45,266 bases of DNA. It comes from Tomitella cavernea. Its GTDB lineage: Bacteria; Actinomycetota; Actinomycetes; Mycobacteriales; Mycobacteriaceae. A program made the position numbers and the translations under genes. The notes below the pieces were generated by a model. The model was not told the origin of the DNA. It saw only the letters and a program-made list of their open reading frames with translations, and did no database searches. Where the stretch lies: assembly GCF_016599145.1 (NCBI RefSeq), contig NZ_JAENKO010000037.1, positions 1 to 45,266 on the forward strand, read 5' to 3'. This document shows, in pieces, positions 7,362 to 14,162 of this stretch (position 1 is its first letter; every line of letters begins with the position of its first letter).

Positions 7362-8270
7362 ATGGGTTCCGACGCGCTGGCCGCGGAGTTCGAGGCGCAC
7401 CATGCCCACCTGCTCTCGGCCGCCTACCGGCTCACCGGCAGCGTCGCCGACGCCGAGGATGCGGTGCAGGAGGCGTGGCTGCGCCTCGACCGCGCCGGGC
7501 CGGCCGACATCGACGACCTGCGCGCCTGGCTGACGAGGGTGGTGGGCCGCATCTGCCTCGACCGGCTGCGCTCGGCGGTGGCGCGGCGCGAGACGTACAC
7601 CGGCCAGTGGCTGCCGGAGCCCATCGTCACGCCCCTGTCCGGCGCGCGCCCCGAGGACCCGCTCGATCAGGTGGTGCGCGACGAGGACAACCGGCTGGCC
7701 GCGCTGATCGTGCTCGACACCCTCACCCCCGAGCAGCGGGTGGCGTTCGTGCTGCACGACGGGTTCGGCGTCCCCTTCGGTGAGATCGCGGCGATGCTGG
7801 CAGTGACGCCCGCGGCGGCGCGGCAGGCGGCCTCGCGGGCGCGGCGCACGGTGGCCTCGGCTTCGCCTCCTGTGCCGGCCGGCGAGCACGCGGCCGCCGT
7901 GCAGGCGCTGGCCGCGGCGGTCGCCTCCGGCGAGGTGGACGCGGTGGTGCGGGTGCTGCATCCGCAGGCGACGTTCGTCGGCGACGCGGGCGGCACCACC
8001 CGCACGGCGCCCAACGTGATCGTGGGGCCGGACAGGACGGCGCGGTTCCTGCTGGGCCTGGCGCGGATGTACGGGCCGCACAGGCTGCTGGAGATGGAGC
8101 CGGTGCTTGTGAACGGGCGGCCGGGGCTGCTGCACCGCGGGGCCCCGGCGGATGCGGAGACGGGGCGGCCCGCGATCGCCCGCCGCGTCATCGCCTGCAC
8201 CGTCCGCGAGGGGGCCGTCTGGGCCGCCTACGACATGGCGAACCCGGCGAAGCTGCGGGGCGTGCGCTGA
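7362..8270 (+). CDS. sigJ: ECF41-family sigma factor (SigJ-like) with SnoaL-like C-terminal domain
   Basis: The 302-residue protein has a sigma region 2 (residues 5-75, AYRLTGSVADAEDAVQEAWLR), the WLPEP linker motif diagnostic of ECF41 at 83-87, and a region 4 (LTPEQRVAFVLHDGFGVPFGEIAAML). A long C-terminal SnoaL-like extension ends in AYDMANPAKLRGV, equivalent to the ECF41 NPDKL motif; DAGG corresponds to its DGGGK motif. ECF41 factors lack an anti-sigma partner and are controlled by this extension. They typically sit next to a carboxymuconolactone decarboxylase/oxidoreductase gene, here the CDS at 9271-9846. A TACCCT box six bases before the ATG implies a leaderless transcript. Confidence 0.9.
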   Translation: MGSDALAAEFEAHHAHLLSAAYRLTGSVADAEDAVQEAWLRLDRAGPADIDDLRAWLTRVVGRICLDRLRSAVARRETYTGQWLPEPIVTPLSGARPEDPLDQVVRDEDNRLAALIVLDTLTPEQRVAFVLHDGFGVPFGEIAAMLAVTPAAARQAASRARRTVASASPPVPAGEHAAAVQALAAAVASGEVDAVVRVLHPQATFVGDAGGTTRTAPNVIVGPDRTARFLLGLARMYGPHRLLEMEPVLVNGRPGLLHRGAPADAETGRPAIARRVIACTVREGAVWAAYDMANPAKLRGVR

Positions 8271-8303
8271 GCCTGTGCGCCGGGCTGGGCAATGGGGCCG
8301 AGC

Positions 8304-8377
8304 CCGATCCGAGCACCGGATATCGCCCTCATCGGCATGTCGGCCCGGCGTGTCGGGGGAAGCGGCGCTCGGATCGG
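8304..8377. repeat. 74-bp palindromic repeat, copy A1
   Basis: The element starts CCGATCCGAGC and ends GCTCGGATCGG, forming an 11-bp perfect terminal inverted repeat. By hand count it matches copy A2 (9181-9254) at about 60 of 74 positions without gaps and in the same orientation. It lies downstream of both the sigma factor gene and the HigBA pair, so it may also act as a bidirectional terminator. Confidence 0.75.
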
Positions 8378-8475
8378 AGACGTGTTCAGTCGTCCAGCAG
8401 CCGGCGCCTACCCCCCCGCAGCAGGCTGCGGCTCAGCCCGTGGCGCCCCCGGTGCGTCAGAGTCCTCGGGCCGGG

Positions 8476-8778
8476 TCAGCTGCGGGTCAGCGCGTCGGTG
8501 TCGATGCGCACGCTCACGTGGACACCGACCTTGCCCCCGAGATCGACCAGCGCGTTGAGCGAGAACTTGCTCAGCTTGCCGCGGTACAGGTCCGAAAGTC
8601 GCGGTTGGGTCACGCCCAGATTCTGCGCGGCGACCGTCTGCGACCACCCGAACCGGTCGATCTGTCCACGGATCGCGGTCATGAGCTCGCTGCGCAGCCG
8701 ACGATTGGCCGATTCCTCGGGTGTGTCGCTGATCGCGTCCCACACCGAGGCGGTTTCGATAATGTCGTTGTGGCTCAT
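8476..8778 (-). CDS. higA: HigA-type XRE antitoxin
   Basis: The 100-residue protein has an XRE-type helix-turn-helix at about residues 45-70 (GWSQTVAAQNLGVTQPRLSDL) followed by KLSKFSLNALVDL, the pattern of HigA/HTH_37 antitoxins. Its ATG overlaps the toxin stop codon (ATGA), so toxin precedes antitoxin as in other HigBA operons. It would neutralise the toxin and repress the operon. The pair lies between an ECF41 sigma gene and its partner and is bracketed by copies A1 and A2. Confidence 0.88.
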   Translation of the reverse strand: MSHNDIIETASVWDAISDTPEESANRRLRSELMTAIRGQIDRFGWSQTVAAQNLGVTQPRLSDLYRGKLSKFSLNALVDLGGKVGVHVSVRIDTDALTRS

Positions 8779-9125
8779 GACGTCTCCTTCGCGTGTGCCG
8801 CTGCCGCTGCGTATCGACGCCGCCCCAGATCGATATCCGACTGCGCGGTTCTCTGCGTCTTCTTCTGGAAGCAGTGCAGCACGTAGATCGCCTGCTCGAA
8901 CCGGGCGAGGTAGAACGCACGGAATGCTCCATTCGCGGTGCGGACCCGGATTTCTCGGCATCTTGCTCCGACCTGCTTCATCGGCTTCCAGTCATCAGGG
9001 TCAAGGCCGAGCTGAACCCGCCCCAGCTGGTATCCGAGGTCGTCCTGTGCCTCGGTCGTGAGATCCCGGAGGTCTTCGAGGGCGCTGCCGACCCATCGGA
9101 TCGGTTTCTCCCGGTTCCGCTCCAC
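8775..9125 (-). CDS. higB: HigB/RelE-like (phage Gp49-like) mRNA interferase toxin
   Basis: The 116-residue protein matches the Gp49-like HigB branch of the RelE superfamily, with the C-terminal half CREIRVRTANGAFRAFY, then YVLHCFQKKTQRT and the final SDIDLGRRR. Members cut mRNA on the ribosome. I chose the GTG at 9125 because a TATACT box at 9132-9137 lies six bases upstream, which predicts a leaderless transcript. The promoter is unusually AT-rich for this genome and contains the perfect palindrome ATATCGATAT, a likely operator for the antitoxin. The antitoxin gene overlaps the end of this gene. Confidence 0.87.
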   Translation of the reverse strand: MERNREKPIRWVGSALEDLRDLTTEAQDDLGYQLGRVQLGLDPDDWKPMKQVGARCREIRVRTANGAFRAFYLARFEQAIYVLHCFQKKTQRTAQSDIDLGRRRYAAAAAHAKETS

Positions 9126-9164
9126 CCGGTCAGTATATATCAATATCGATATAACTGCGGTGGA
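9126..9164 (-). promoter_or_regulatory. AT-rich promoter/operator of the HigBA operon
   Basis: The minus strand reads TATACT six bases before the GTG start of the toxin. The palindrome ATATCGATAT and a related ATATTGATAT half lie just upstream. The base composition stands out from the surrounding GC-rich DNA. Confidence 0.6.
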
Positions 9165-9180
9165 AGACTGCCTCCGCCGC

Positions 9181-9254
9181 CCGATCCGAGCACGGCCTAC
9201 GCCGCCCACCGGCCTGTCGGCCCGGCGTGTTGCGGGAGGCGGTGCTCGGATCGG
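9181..9254. repeat. 74-bp palindromic repeat, copy A2
   Basis: The element has a 13-bp perfect terminal inverted repeat (CCGATCCGAGCAC and its complement). It is the same length as copy A1, with about 81% identity by hand count and the same orientation. It lies between the HigB promoter and the 3' end of the carboxymuconolactone-decarboxylase-like gene, so it may terminate that gene. Confidence 0.75.
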
Positions 9255-9270
9255 GTCAGGCTGCGGCCGG

Positions 9271-9846
9271 TCAGGCGCCGTCGGCCCAGGGAACCCGGCA
9301 TGCGTCGGTGCTGAATCCCTGCTCGTGGATGCCGAGCGCCGAGTTCATGCGGGCCCGCGAGTTCTCCAGGGCGATCTGGTAGGTGAGCTCCACCAGCCCG
9401 TCGCGGCCGAAGCGGGCCTCGAGGTCGGCCACCTGCTCGTCGGTGACGGCGGTGGCGACGTCGCCGCTCATGGCGTCGGCGTAGGCGATGGCGGCGCGTT
9501 CGTCGTCGGAGTAGAGCGGCGAGGTGGCGTAGTCGGCGATGTGGGCGAGGCGCTCGGTGTCGAGGCCGGCGAGGCGCTGTTCCATGGTGCCGAAGTCGAC
9601 GCACCAGGAGCAGCCGATGGTCCAGGCGGTGCGGTAGACGGCGATGTCGCGGATGTTCGCGGGCAGCTTCTTGGACGCCTGCTGGGCCAGCATCTCGTGC
9701 ACGGTGCTGGTGCGGGCGATGCCCGGGTGGTGCAGCGCGACGGCGAGCGGTTCGGGTACCTCCCCGTACATGCGGGCTGCAAGGCGGTAGGCGAGCTTGG
9801 CGACGGGGCCGGCCTGGGCGGGGGTGACGGCGGGGATGCGCGGCAT
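9271..9846 (-). CDS. Carboxymuconolactone decarboxylase / AhpD-like protein, ECF41 partner
   Basis: The 191-residue all-helical protein carries the CxxC motif of the AhpD/CMD superfamily at Cys79 and Cys82 (GCSWCVDFG), preceded by IRDIAVYRTAW. Such proteins form oligomers with thiol redox or alkyl-hydroperoxide activity; the true substrate of ECF41-linked members is not known to me. The ATG follows GGAGGAG. The upstream region holds a match to the ECF41 target promoter, so the sigma factor at 7362 probably drives this gene. The two genes are convergent and would be neighbours but for the HigBA cassette. Confidence 0.85.
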   Translation of the reverse strand: MPRIPAVTPAQAGPVAKLAYRLAARMYGEVPEPLAVALHHPGIARTSTVHEMLAQQASKKLPANIRDIAVYRTAWTIGCSWCVDFGTMEQRLAGLDTERLAHIADYATSPLYSDDERAAIAYADAMSGDVATAVTDEQVADLEARFGRDGLVELTYQIALENSRARMNSALGIHEQGFSTDACRVPWADGA

Positions 9847-9894
9847 GGCGGTGCTCCTCCGGAGGGTGCGGATCGAATGGGGTTCTGCACCTAG

Positions 9895-9921
9895 GACGAG
9901 GCCGGGCGCGCGGATGTGACG
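9895..9921 (-). promoter_or_regulatory. ECF41-type promoter of the CMD-like gene
   Basis: On the minus strand CGTCACA (9921-9915) is followed after exactly 16 bases by CGTC (9898-9895). The published ECF41 target motif, as I recall it, is TGTCACA-N16-CGTC, so only the first base differs. Transcription would run into the CMD-like gene starting at 9846. Confidence 0.7.
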
Positions 9922-10036
9922 GGTCTGCGGGGAAGGGGGCTGGGGTCCGTGCGGAGCCGCTCGCGCGGCACGAATGTGTGCGCGCGGTTACGCTGGCGGC
10001 AGCGCGGTCGCGAGGGGCGCGCTGGGGGCGGAAACG

Positions 10037-10078
10037 CGGCCGCCGCGCGCGACCGGTGTTGGTCGCGCGCGGCGGCCG
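10037..10078. terminator. Strong hairpin, first of two tandem stems
   Basis: An 18-bp perfect stem (10037-10054 with 10061-10078) has a GGTGTT loop and is almost pure GC. It lies downstream of the minus-strand secreted-protein operon and upstream of the ECF41-type promoter. Confidence 0.6.
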
Positions 10079-10099
10079 TTGGGGCCTCAGTGCCCCGTC

Positions 10100-10142
10100 C
10101 CCGCCCGGTGGCTGCCAGTACCAATGGCAGCCACCGGGCGGG
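10100..10142. terminator. Strong hairpin directly downstream of the secreted-protein operon
   Basis: An 18-bp perfect stem (10100-10117 with 10125-10142) has a seven-base loop and starts about 30 bases beyond the stop codon at 10174. It is a likely terminator of the minus-strand operon, although no U-tract follows. The rest of 9922-10173 shows no gene that I can support. Confidence 0.65.
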
Positions 10143-10173
10143 TCAGTGGGCGAACCTCAACCCCGCGCGATCG

Positions 10174-10843
10174 TCAGGGCTGGGGTGCATCCAGAACCTG
10201 GACGATCGGATCGAACTGCAGATTGCCGGTCAGCGTGGCCGTACCAGACGGCGGGCACGGGGTGCTACCGGTGTTCGTGGACGTGAAGTTGATCGTTCCA
10301 CTGTTGCTTGCCGAGGCCACTCCCGTCGAATTGCTGTACGGGATGTTAGTGATCTCGCTGGACTGGTCGACATCGATGGTGCACGTACCGGCTGTCACTA
10401 CTGCGCCATTGGCGGGGATCTTCAGCGTGCCGATCGGGCTTCCGGAGTCGTGGTTGACGTTGATCAGCCACGGGCTCGCCGCGGTGTTGGTGACTGCGAT
10501 CGTGGCGGGGGTGCCGTTGAGATCGCAATTGGTAAACGCGACGTTGTCGATCGGCACATCGATGCCGCCGGTGCCCGAGTTGACGACCCAGCCGGGGTTG
10601 GCGGCGTCGTTACCCGTGGGTACGCATCCCCGATGCGGCCAGGCTGTCGCAGCTGAGCACATACGCGCCCGAGACGATCTGGACACCAGGGTTGAAGATG
10701 TCTCCTGTGGCACTCGCCTGGATCGAGTCGCCTGCGTGGTCGATGGCGGTGGAAGCCGAGGCGATCCCGGCCGCTGTCAGAACCAGCGCAGAGGTGCCGC
10801 CGACGACCGCGAGCAGCCGTCTCGCTTTCGAAGTTGACTTCAT
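10174..10843 (-). pseudogene. Secreted protein of unknown function, frameshifted
   Basis: The ATG at 10843 starts a clear signal peptide (KARRLLAVVGGTSALVLTAA, then GIASAS) and a short mature part that ends at an early stop at 10610. A second frame then carries the body of a secreted, serine/threonine/asparagine-rich protein with several cysteines, ending in QFDPIVQVLDAPQP at 10174. The two join smoothly if one base is removed from the run of four C on the plus strand at 10628-10631, giving about 222 residues with CDSLAASGCVPTGND across the join. The ribosome site AAAGGAAG precedes the ATG. It is the last gene of the small-protein/secreted-protein operon. The shift may be a real mutation, a phase-variable tract or a sequencing error. 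No family is recognised. Confidence 0.75.
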
Positions 10844-10928
10844 GTCCTACTTCCTTTCTTGTGATTTGCTAGCTTGTGCTGACGTTCGGCGTAAAGGGCA
10901 ACCTCCTCCCGTTCTGCTGGCGGATTGG

Positions 10929-11861
10929 CTAGGGCGTCGTGACCGGCACGGGCGGCCACGACGGGTGTAGCGAGTTGATGTTGTAGACGTCGGACACCGT
11001 CGTCAGTGAGTTCTGTCCCGATGCTGACGGTGCACCGGCCTTCGAATTGACCATCCCGTTCAGACTGCCGAAGAGACCGCAGCCCGTAGCGCCAGGCACG
11101 GAGAAGCTGTTGTCCACGCTCTTGAGTCCGGTCAGCATCGCGCCATCACCGTGGTCATTTTCCAGCGCAGGGGGGACGTACGTCGGCTTCAAGTCGATGT
11201 TGATCGGGTTTTCGGCCGATCCGAGGTAGCACGAATCGCCGAGGAGCGGGTTGGAGAGCTTGATGCGGATCGACATCGTCAACCGTGATTCCTGGAGGTC
11301 GACCACAGGAGGCTCGACCGCCTGGACCTCTGCCTTGATGCCGGTCAGTGCGAAGTTCTCCGACGAGCTCGTTCCCAAGGCGCCACCCGGGACGGTCACG
11401 TCGTTGCTGTACAGGCCGTTGTGCCCGTCGTCCTTCGCGAGCCAGGCCAGTTCGTAGCCGGGGCCGGGGTCGAGCGGGATCGGATTGCCGTTCTCATCGA
11501 CCTTGAAGTTCTGTCCGACGGCGATCTTCATGCTGCCGTCGGGAATGTCCACCGTGAGGTTGCCGAGCTTCATCGTCCCCGAGCGGACGTACAGGTCGTA
11601 GCAGCTGCCCCTGTTGTTCGGTCCACCGGGCTTGGTGGGTGCGGTCACCTTGTCCTTGGGGCAATCGGCGTAGTTGTCGTATCCGATCGGGATGTTGCTG
11701 GCCTCCGACGCGCTCGACCCGCTGCTCCCGGACGATCCGCCCGAGTCGCTGGACAGCTCCGAGCTGGGGGCCGCGCCGGCGAGTCCGCTGCCGACGAGCG
11801 CGACGGACGCGCCAACCGCGGTGGCGGTGCCGAGCGCCCGGCGCATGGTCTTGGTCTTCAT
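10929..11861 (-). CDS. Secreted protein of unknown function, serine-rich linker
   Basis: The 310-residue protein has a signal peptide (residues 1-30, RRALGTATAVGASVALVGSG, cleavage near AGAAP), then a low-complexity serine/glycine linker (about 33-52). A probably beta-rich domain follows with four cysteines (YADCPKD, RGSCYDL, GDSCYLGS, GATGCGLFG) and repeated phrases such as GNLTVDIPDGSMKIAVG. I do not recognise the family; related secreted proteins of unknown role occur in other mycolata as far as I recall. The ATG follows GGAAAGGAA. Upstream are two tiny genes and downstream a second secreted protein, all with AAAGGAA- or AGGAAGG-type ribosome sites, so this looks like one operon for the cell envelope. 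Confidence 0.75.
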   Translation of the reverse strand: MKTKTMRRALGTATAVGASVALVGSGLAGAAPSSELSSDSGGSSGSSGSSASEASNIPIGYDNYADCPKDKVTAPTKPGGPNNRGSCYDLYVRSGTMKLGNLTVDIPDGSMKIAVGQNFKVDENGNPIPLDPGPGYELAWLAKDDGHNGLYSNDVTVPGGALGTSSSENFALTGIKAEVQAVEPPVVDLQESRLTMSIRIKLSNPLLGDSCYLGSAENPINIDLKPTYVPPALENDHGDGAMLTGLKSVDNSFSVPGATGCGLFGSLNGMVNSKAGAPSASGQNSLTTVSDVYNINSLHPSWPPVPVTTP

Positions 11862-11925
11862 GGGGGTTCCTTTCCCGATGGGATGGGTGTGGGGTGCTGT
11901 GCCGCGGACCGCGGCGTGCCGCGGG

Positions 11926-12060
11926 TTACTCGAATGAGCCGGCGGTGAGGTCTTCCACCGACCAGGTTTCGATCTTCCAGAAGTCGGCGGAATCGCTGGT
12001 GGAGCCGGCGACGATCGCTTTCAGCAGCGTGCCGATGACGGAGGGCAGGTTACTGCTCAT
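11926..12060 (-). CDS. 44-residue small protein
   Basis: ATG at 12060 opens a 44-codon frame starting MSSNLPSVIGTLLKAIVAG and ending DLTAGSFE. AGGAAGG stands seven bases upstream. There is no signal peptide; residues 5-18 form a short amphipathic or hydrophobic helix and the rest is acidic with two tryptophans. It lies 65 bases before the 310-residue secreted protein gene. Its size, lack of signal sequence and position beside a 54-residue partner recall the PorA (45 aa) and PorH (57 aa) cell-wall channel peptides of Corynebacterium, but I see no sequence match that proves homology. Confidence 0.65.
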   Translation of the reverse strand: MSSNLPSVIGTLLKAIVAGSTSDSADFWKIETWSVEDLTAGSFE

Positions 12061-12126
12061 GAACGGGCCTTCCTGAGTGCAGGTAGATGGTGGTGTGTGG
12101 GCGATTCCCGAACGGCGAGGTGGACG

Positions 12127-12291
12127 TCACGCGTTGGCCAGGCTTCCGTCGGCGAACGTCTGGCTGGCGGTATCGATGTCCCCCAACGCGGCGGACGCCG
12201 GATCGACCGAGGCAAACGCCCGCAGAATCCCGATGAAGGGAACCGCGGTGATGGAATTCGCCATCACGTAGAGCAGAGTTTTCGAACCCAT
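12127..12291 (-). CDS. 54-residue small protein, first gene of the secreted-protein operon
   Basis: ATG at 12291 opens a 54-codon frame starting MGSKTLLYVMANSITAVPFI and ending FADGSLANA. AAAGGA lies about six bases upstream. The first half is hydrophobic and the second half is small, polar and acidic, with no cleavable signal peptide. The 66-base gap to the 44-residue gene and the shared ribosome-site style indicate one operon. A near-consensus promoter lies about 200 bases upstream. The function is unknown; a PorH-like channel peptide or a small envelope-associated protein are guesses. Confidence 0.65.
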   Translation of the reverse strand: MGSKTLLYVMANSITAVPFIGILRAFASVDPASAALGDIDTASQTFADGSLANA

Positions 12292-12488
12292 GGGTTTCCT
12301 TTCGTGCGCAGGGCACGCCGAATAACCGGCGGACCGGTGCGGAATATGTGAATGGGCCGACCGCGGATGAAGGTGGCCGCGGCAGTCAGGGAAGGCGGTT
12401 CAGCCGGGATCTCCGGCGCGGCTACAGGTTGTGAGCCGCATAACACCCCCAGCGGTTCAATGTGTCGAATCTCACTCCCTACGGCGGG

Positions 12489-12517
12489 ACCCTACTTCGG
12501 GGTAGTTACGAAGTCAA
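12489..12517 (-). promoter_or_regulatory. Predicted promoter of the small-protein/secreted-protein operon
   Basis: On the minus strand TTGACT (12517-12512) is followed after exactly 17 bases by TAGGGT (12494-12489). The first operon start codon is at 12291, so the transcript would carry an untranslated leader of about 190 bases. I see no gene within the leader. Confidence 0.5.
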
Positions 12518-12576
12518 TCGGTTTGAGGGAAGTCAGGCCGATTTTTACGAGGCGGTCGCGCAGGGCCTGCGGAGTG

Positions 12577-13470
12577 CTACGGGTTCCCGGTCGCGCGGGT
12601 GACGATCCGCCGCCGTGCTGCACGCCCGGCCCGGGTCGGCACCAGTGGATGCACGTGGCACGCACCGGCGGCCACCTGCAAGTCCAGTGGCGTCTCGGCG
12701 TCCCGGCACTTGCGTGCCAGTGCGGGCGCGTCGGCGTAGGTGATGTCGAAGGTTCCGTAGTAGGCGTCGATCGGTGGCAGGCCGGCCATGCTGCCGAGGA
12801 CGGGACTCAGGCGCGGATCGTCGGGATCGGCTCCGCCGGCCCACCCCCGCCCCGCGACGAGTGCACCCGCCTTGCCCAGCCAGGGGTCGTATACCTCGAT
12901 GGCGTCGATCTCCGGGTTCCGGCAGGCGATGTCCAGCCACGGCGCGATGAGGGTGAGCGCGCGCGGCAGCGGACGCGCGGAATCCCGGAGTGTCTGGGCA
13001 AAGCCCAGGGCCAGCCCGCCGCCGGCGGAATCGCCCATGATCGTCAGCTCGGAGGCGTCGACGGCCAGGTCCGCATACAGAGCGTCGAGCATCGCGTACG
13101 CCTCGGTGAACGTGTGCTGCGGGGCCAGGCCGTACAGAGGTACGTGCACCGCCGCACCGGCCCGGGCGAGCATCCCGACCAGCGTCCAATGCTGCGGGGC
13201 GATCTCGTTGACGTACGCGCCGCCGTGGAGATACAGCACGACGGAGCCCGCCGTCCCGGAGCTCGTCGCCCCGGCGTGCGGCGCGACGGTGACGTGCCGG
13301 AACCCCTCGACGGTGTGCTCGGCGACCGCGCATCGCCTGCGCAACCGCCGCGGCGGCCCCGCGTCGGCCTTGGGGCGGTGCAAGTGCTGCGCGTAGCGCT
13401 CGGCGTCGGAGTAGAGGGGCTTGCGGGTGCGGCGCAGGTAGGCGGAGACGATCGCCGTGTCGATGCCCAT
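12577..13470 (-). CDS. Alpha/beta hydrolase fold-3 (hormone-sensitive lipase family) esterase
   Basis: The 297-residue enzyme shows the HSL-family oxyanion motif HGGAY (residues 82-86), the nucleophile motif GDSAGGG with Ser148, an aspartate in YYGTFDITYADA and a histidine in GACHVHPL that would complete the triad. Such enzymes hydrolyse short-chain acyl esters. No signal peptide is present, so it is likely cytosolic. I chose the ATG at 13470 because GGAAGGA lies seven bases upstream; an ATG further out at 13503 has no such site. It lies upstream of the secreted-protein operon on the same strand, but that operon has its own predicted promoter. Confidence 0.85.
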   Translation of the reverse strand: MGIDTAIVSAYLRRTRKPLYSDAERYAQHLHRPKADAGPPRRLRRRCAVAEHTVEGFRHVTVAPHAGATSSGTAGSVVLYLHGGAYVNEIAPQHWTLVGMLARAGAAVHVPLYGLAPQHTFTEAYAMLDALYADLAVDASELTIMGDSAGGGLALGFAQTLRDSARPLPRALTLIAPWLDIACRNPEIDAIEVYDPWLGKAGALVAGRGWAGGADPDDPRLSPVLGSMAGLPPIDAYYGTFDITYADAPALARKCRDAETPLDLQVAAGACHVHPLVPTRAGRAARRRIVTRATGNP

Positions 13471-13571
13471 AGACGATCCTTCCCGCGGTTCACCGGCGAG
13501 CATAAGACGACGCGGAACTGTCGGCGTGCGGCGGTAGTGTCCGGAGCGCCGTCAGGGGAGGGGGTCGAGGC

Positions 13572-13862
13572 GTGGATGTGCAGGCGTGGGTGACGGTGAT
13601 CGTGGGGGTGGTCGGATTCGGCGGCGTGATCGTGACCCTGTGGCAGAAGGATCGCGCGGACCGGCGGGCCGAGCTGTGGCGTCGGCTCACCTGGGCGTTC
13701 GAGCAGGCGGTGAGTATGAACTCCGCCGCGAGCGCGCTCGGTCTTTCCGCGATCGACATCGTGAGCAGGTCGGCGCTGGTGTCGCGTGAAGAGAAGAAGA
13801 TCGCGTCGGCATTTCTTGACGCAGCGCTCGTGTCGCCGCGGTCAGGTGGTGACTTCGAATGA
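13572..13862 (+). CDS. Small membrane-anchored protein of unknown function
   Basis: The 96-residue protein begins with a transmembrane helix (WVTVIVGVVGFGGVIVTL), followed by a positively charged cytoplasmic part (QKDRADRRAELWRRLTWAFEQA) and a helical remainder. This layout resembles small single-pass proteins found in actinobacterial and phage-derived loci; no family can be named. The GTG start follows GGGGAGGGGG. A second small gene begins 37 bases downstream. Confidence 0.65.
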   Translation: MDVQAWVTVIVGVVGFGGVIVTLWQKDRADRRAELWRRLTWAFEQAVSMNSAASALGLSAIDIVSRSALVSREEKKIASAFLDAALVSPRSGGDFE

Positions 13863-13899
13863 GAACCAGGGGAGGATGGGTGTGGTGGAGGTGAGCGTG

Positions 13900-14100
13900 A
13901 TGGCAGAGTGCGAGGGTGGCCCGGCGGCCTGGTCTCCCGAGGCGCGTCAGAGGGCTGCCAGGATTCTGGTCAGGCTCAATACGGAGCTGGGCAAGGAGAT
14001 CACGCCCCGTATCCGCTGGATCGCCGAGGGTGGGGAGGTGCAGGCGGCAGGGGCCGCTGCGCCCGCTGAACCCGCTGCGCCTTCCGGGGAATCGGGCTGA
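13900..14100 (+). CDS. Small hypothetical protein, second gene of a pair
   Basis: The 66-residue protein (MAECEGGPAAWSPEARQRAA...) has a predicted helix with ARILVRLNTELGKEI and an alanine/proline-rich tail. I recognise no family. I chose the ATG at 13900 because GGAGG at 13886-13890 is well placed; an ATG at 13876 in the same frame is possible but its purine stretch is too close. It probably forms an operon with the 96-residue membrane protein. Confidence 0.55.
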   Translation: MAECEGGPAAWSPEARQRAARILVRLNTELGKEITPRIRWIAEGGEVQAAGAAAPAEPAAPSGESG

Positions 14101-14116
14101 CCCGCCTTTCCCCGGA
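14083..14116. terminator. Hairpin across the stop of the small gene pair
   Basis: TCCGGGGA (14083-14090) pairs with TCCCCGGA (14109-14116), with TCGGG/CCCG pairing inside. It overlaps the stop codon at 14098-14100 and precedes the dnaE2 promoter. Confidence 0.55.
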
Positions 14117-14125
14117 GCCTCCGCC

Positions 14126-14155
14126 TTGACCGTGCAAGCGCGGCGAGGCTATATT
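14126..14155 (+). promoter_or_regulatory. dnaE2 promoter
   Basis: TTGACC (14126-14131) is followed after 18 bases by TATATT (14150-14155). The predicted transcription start falls at the LexA-like box. Confidence 0.65.
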
Positions 14156-14162
14156 CGTTATA

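Noticed and set aside
9181-9254. A repeats as insertion-sequence ends
   Set aside because: There is no transposase between them, no target-site duplication is visible, and both copies are complete palindromes; a repeat or terminator family fits better.
12050-12316. 88-codon minus-strand frame overlapping the 54-residue small gene
   Set aside because: It lacks a ribosome site and has shadow-like Arg/His/Gly composition; the overlapping 54-codon frame has a good site and sensible residue pattern.
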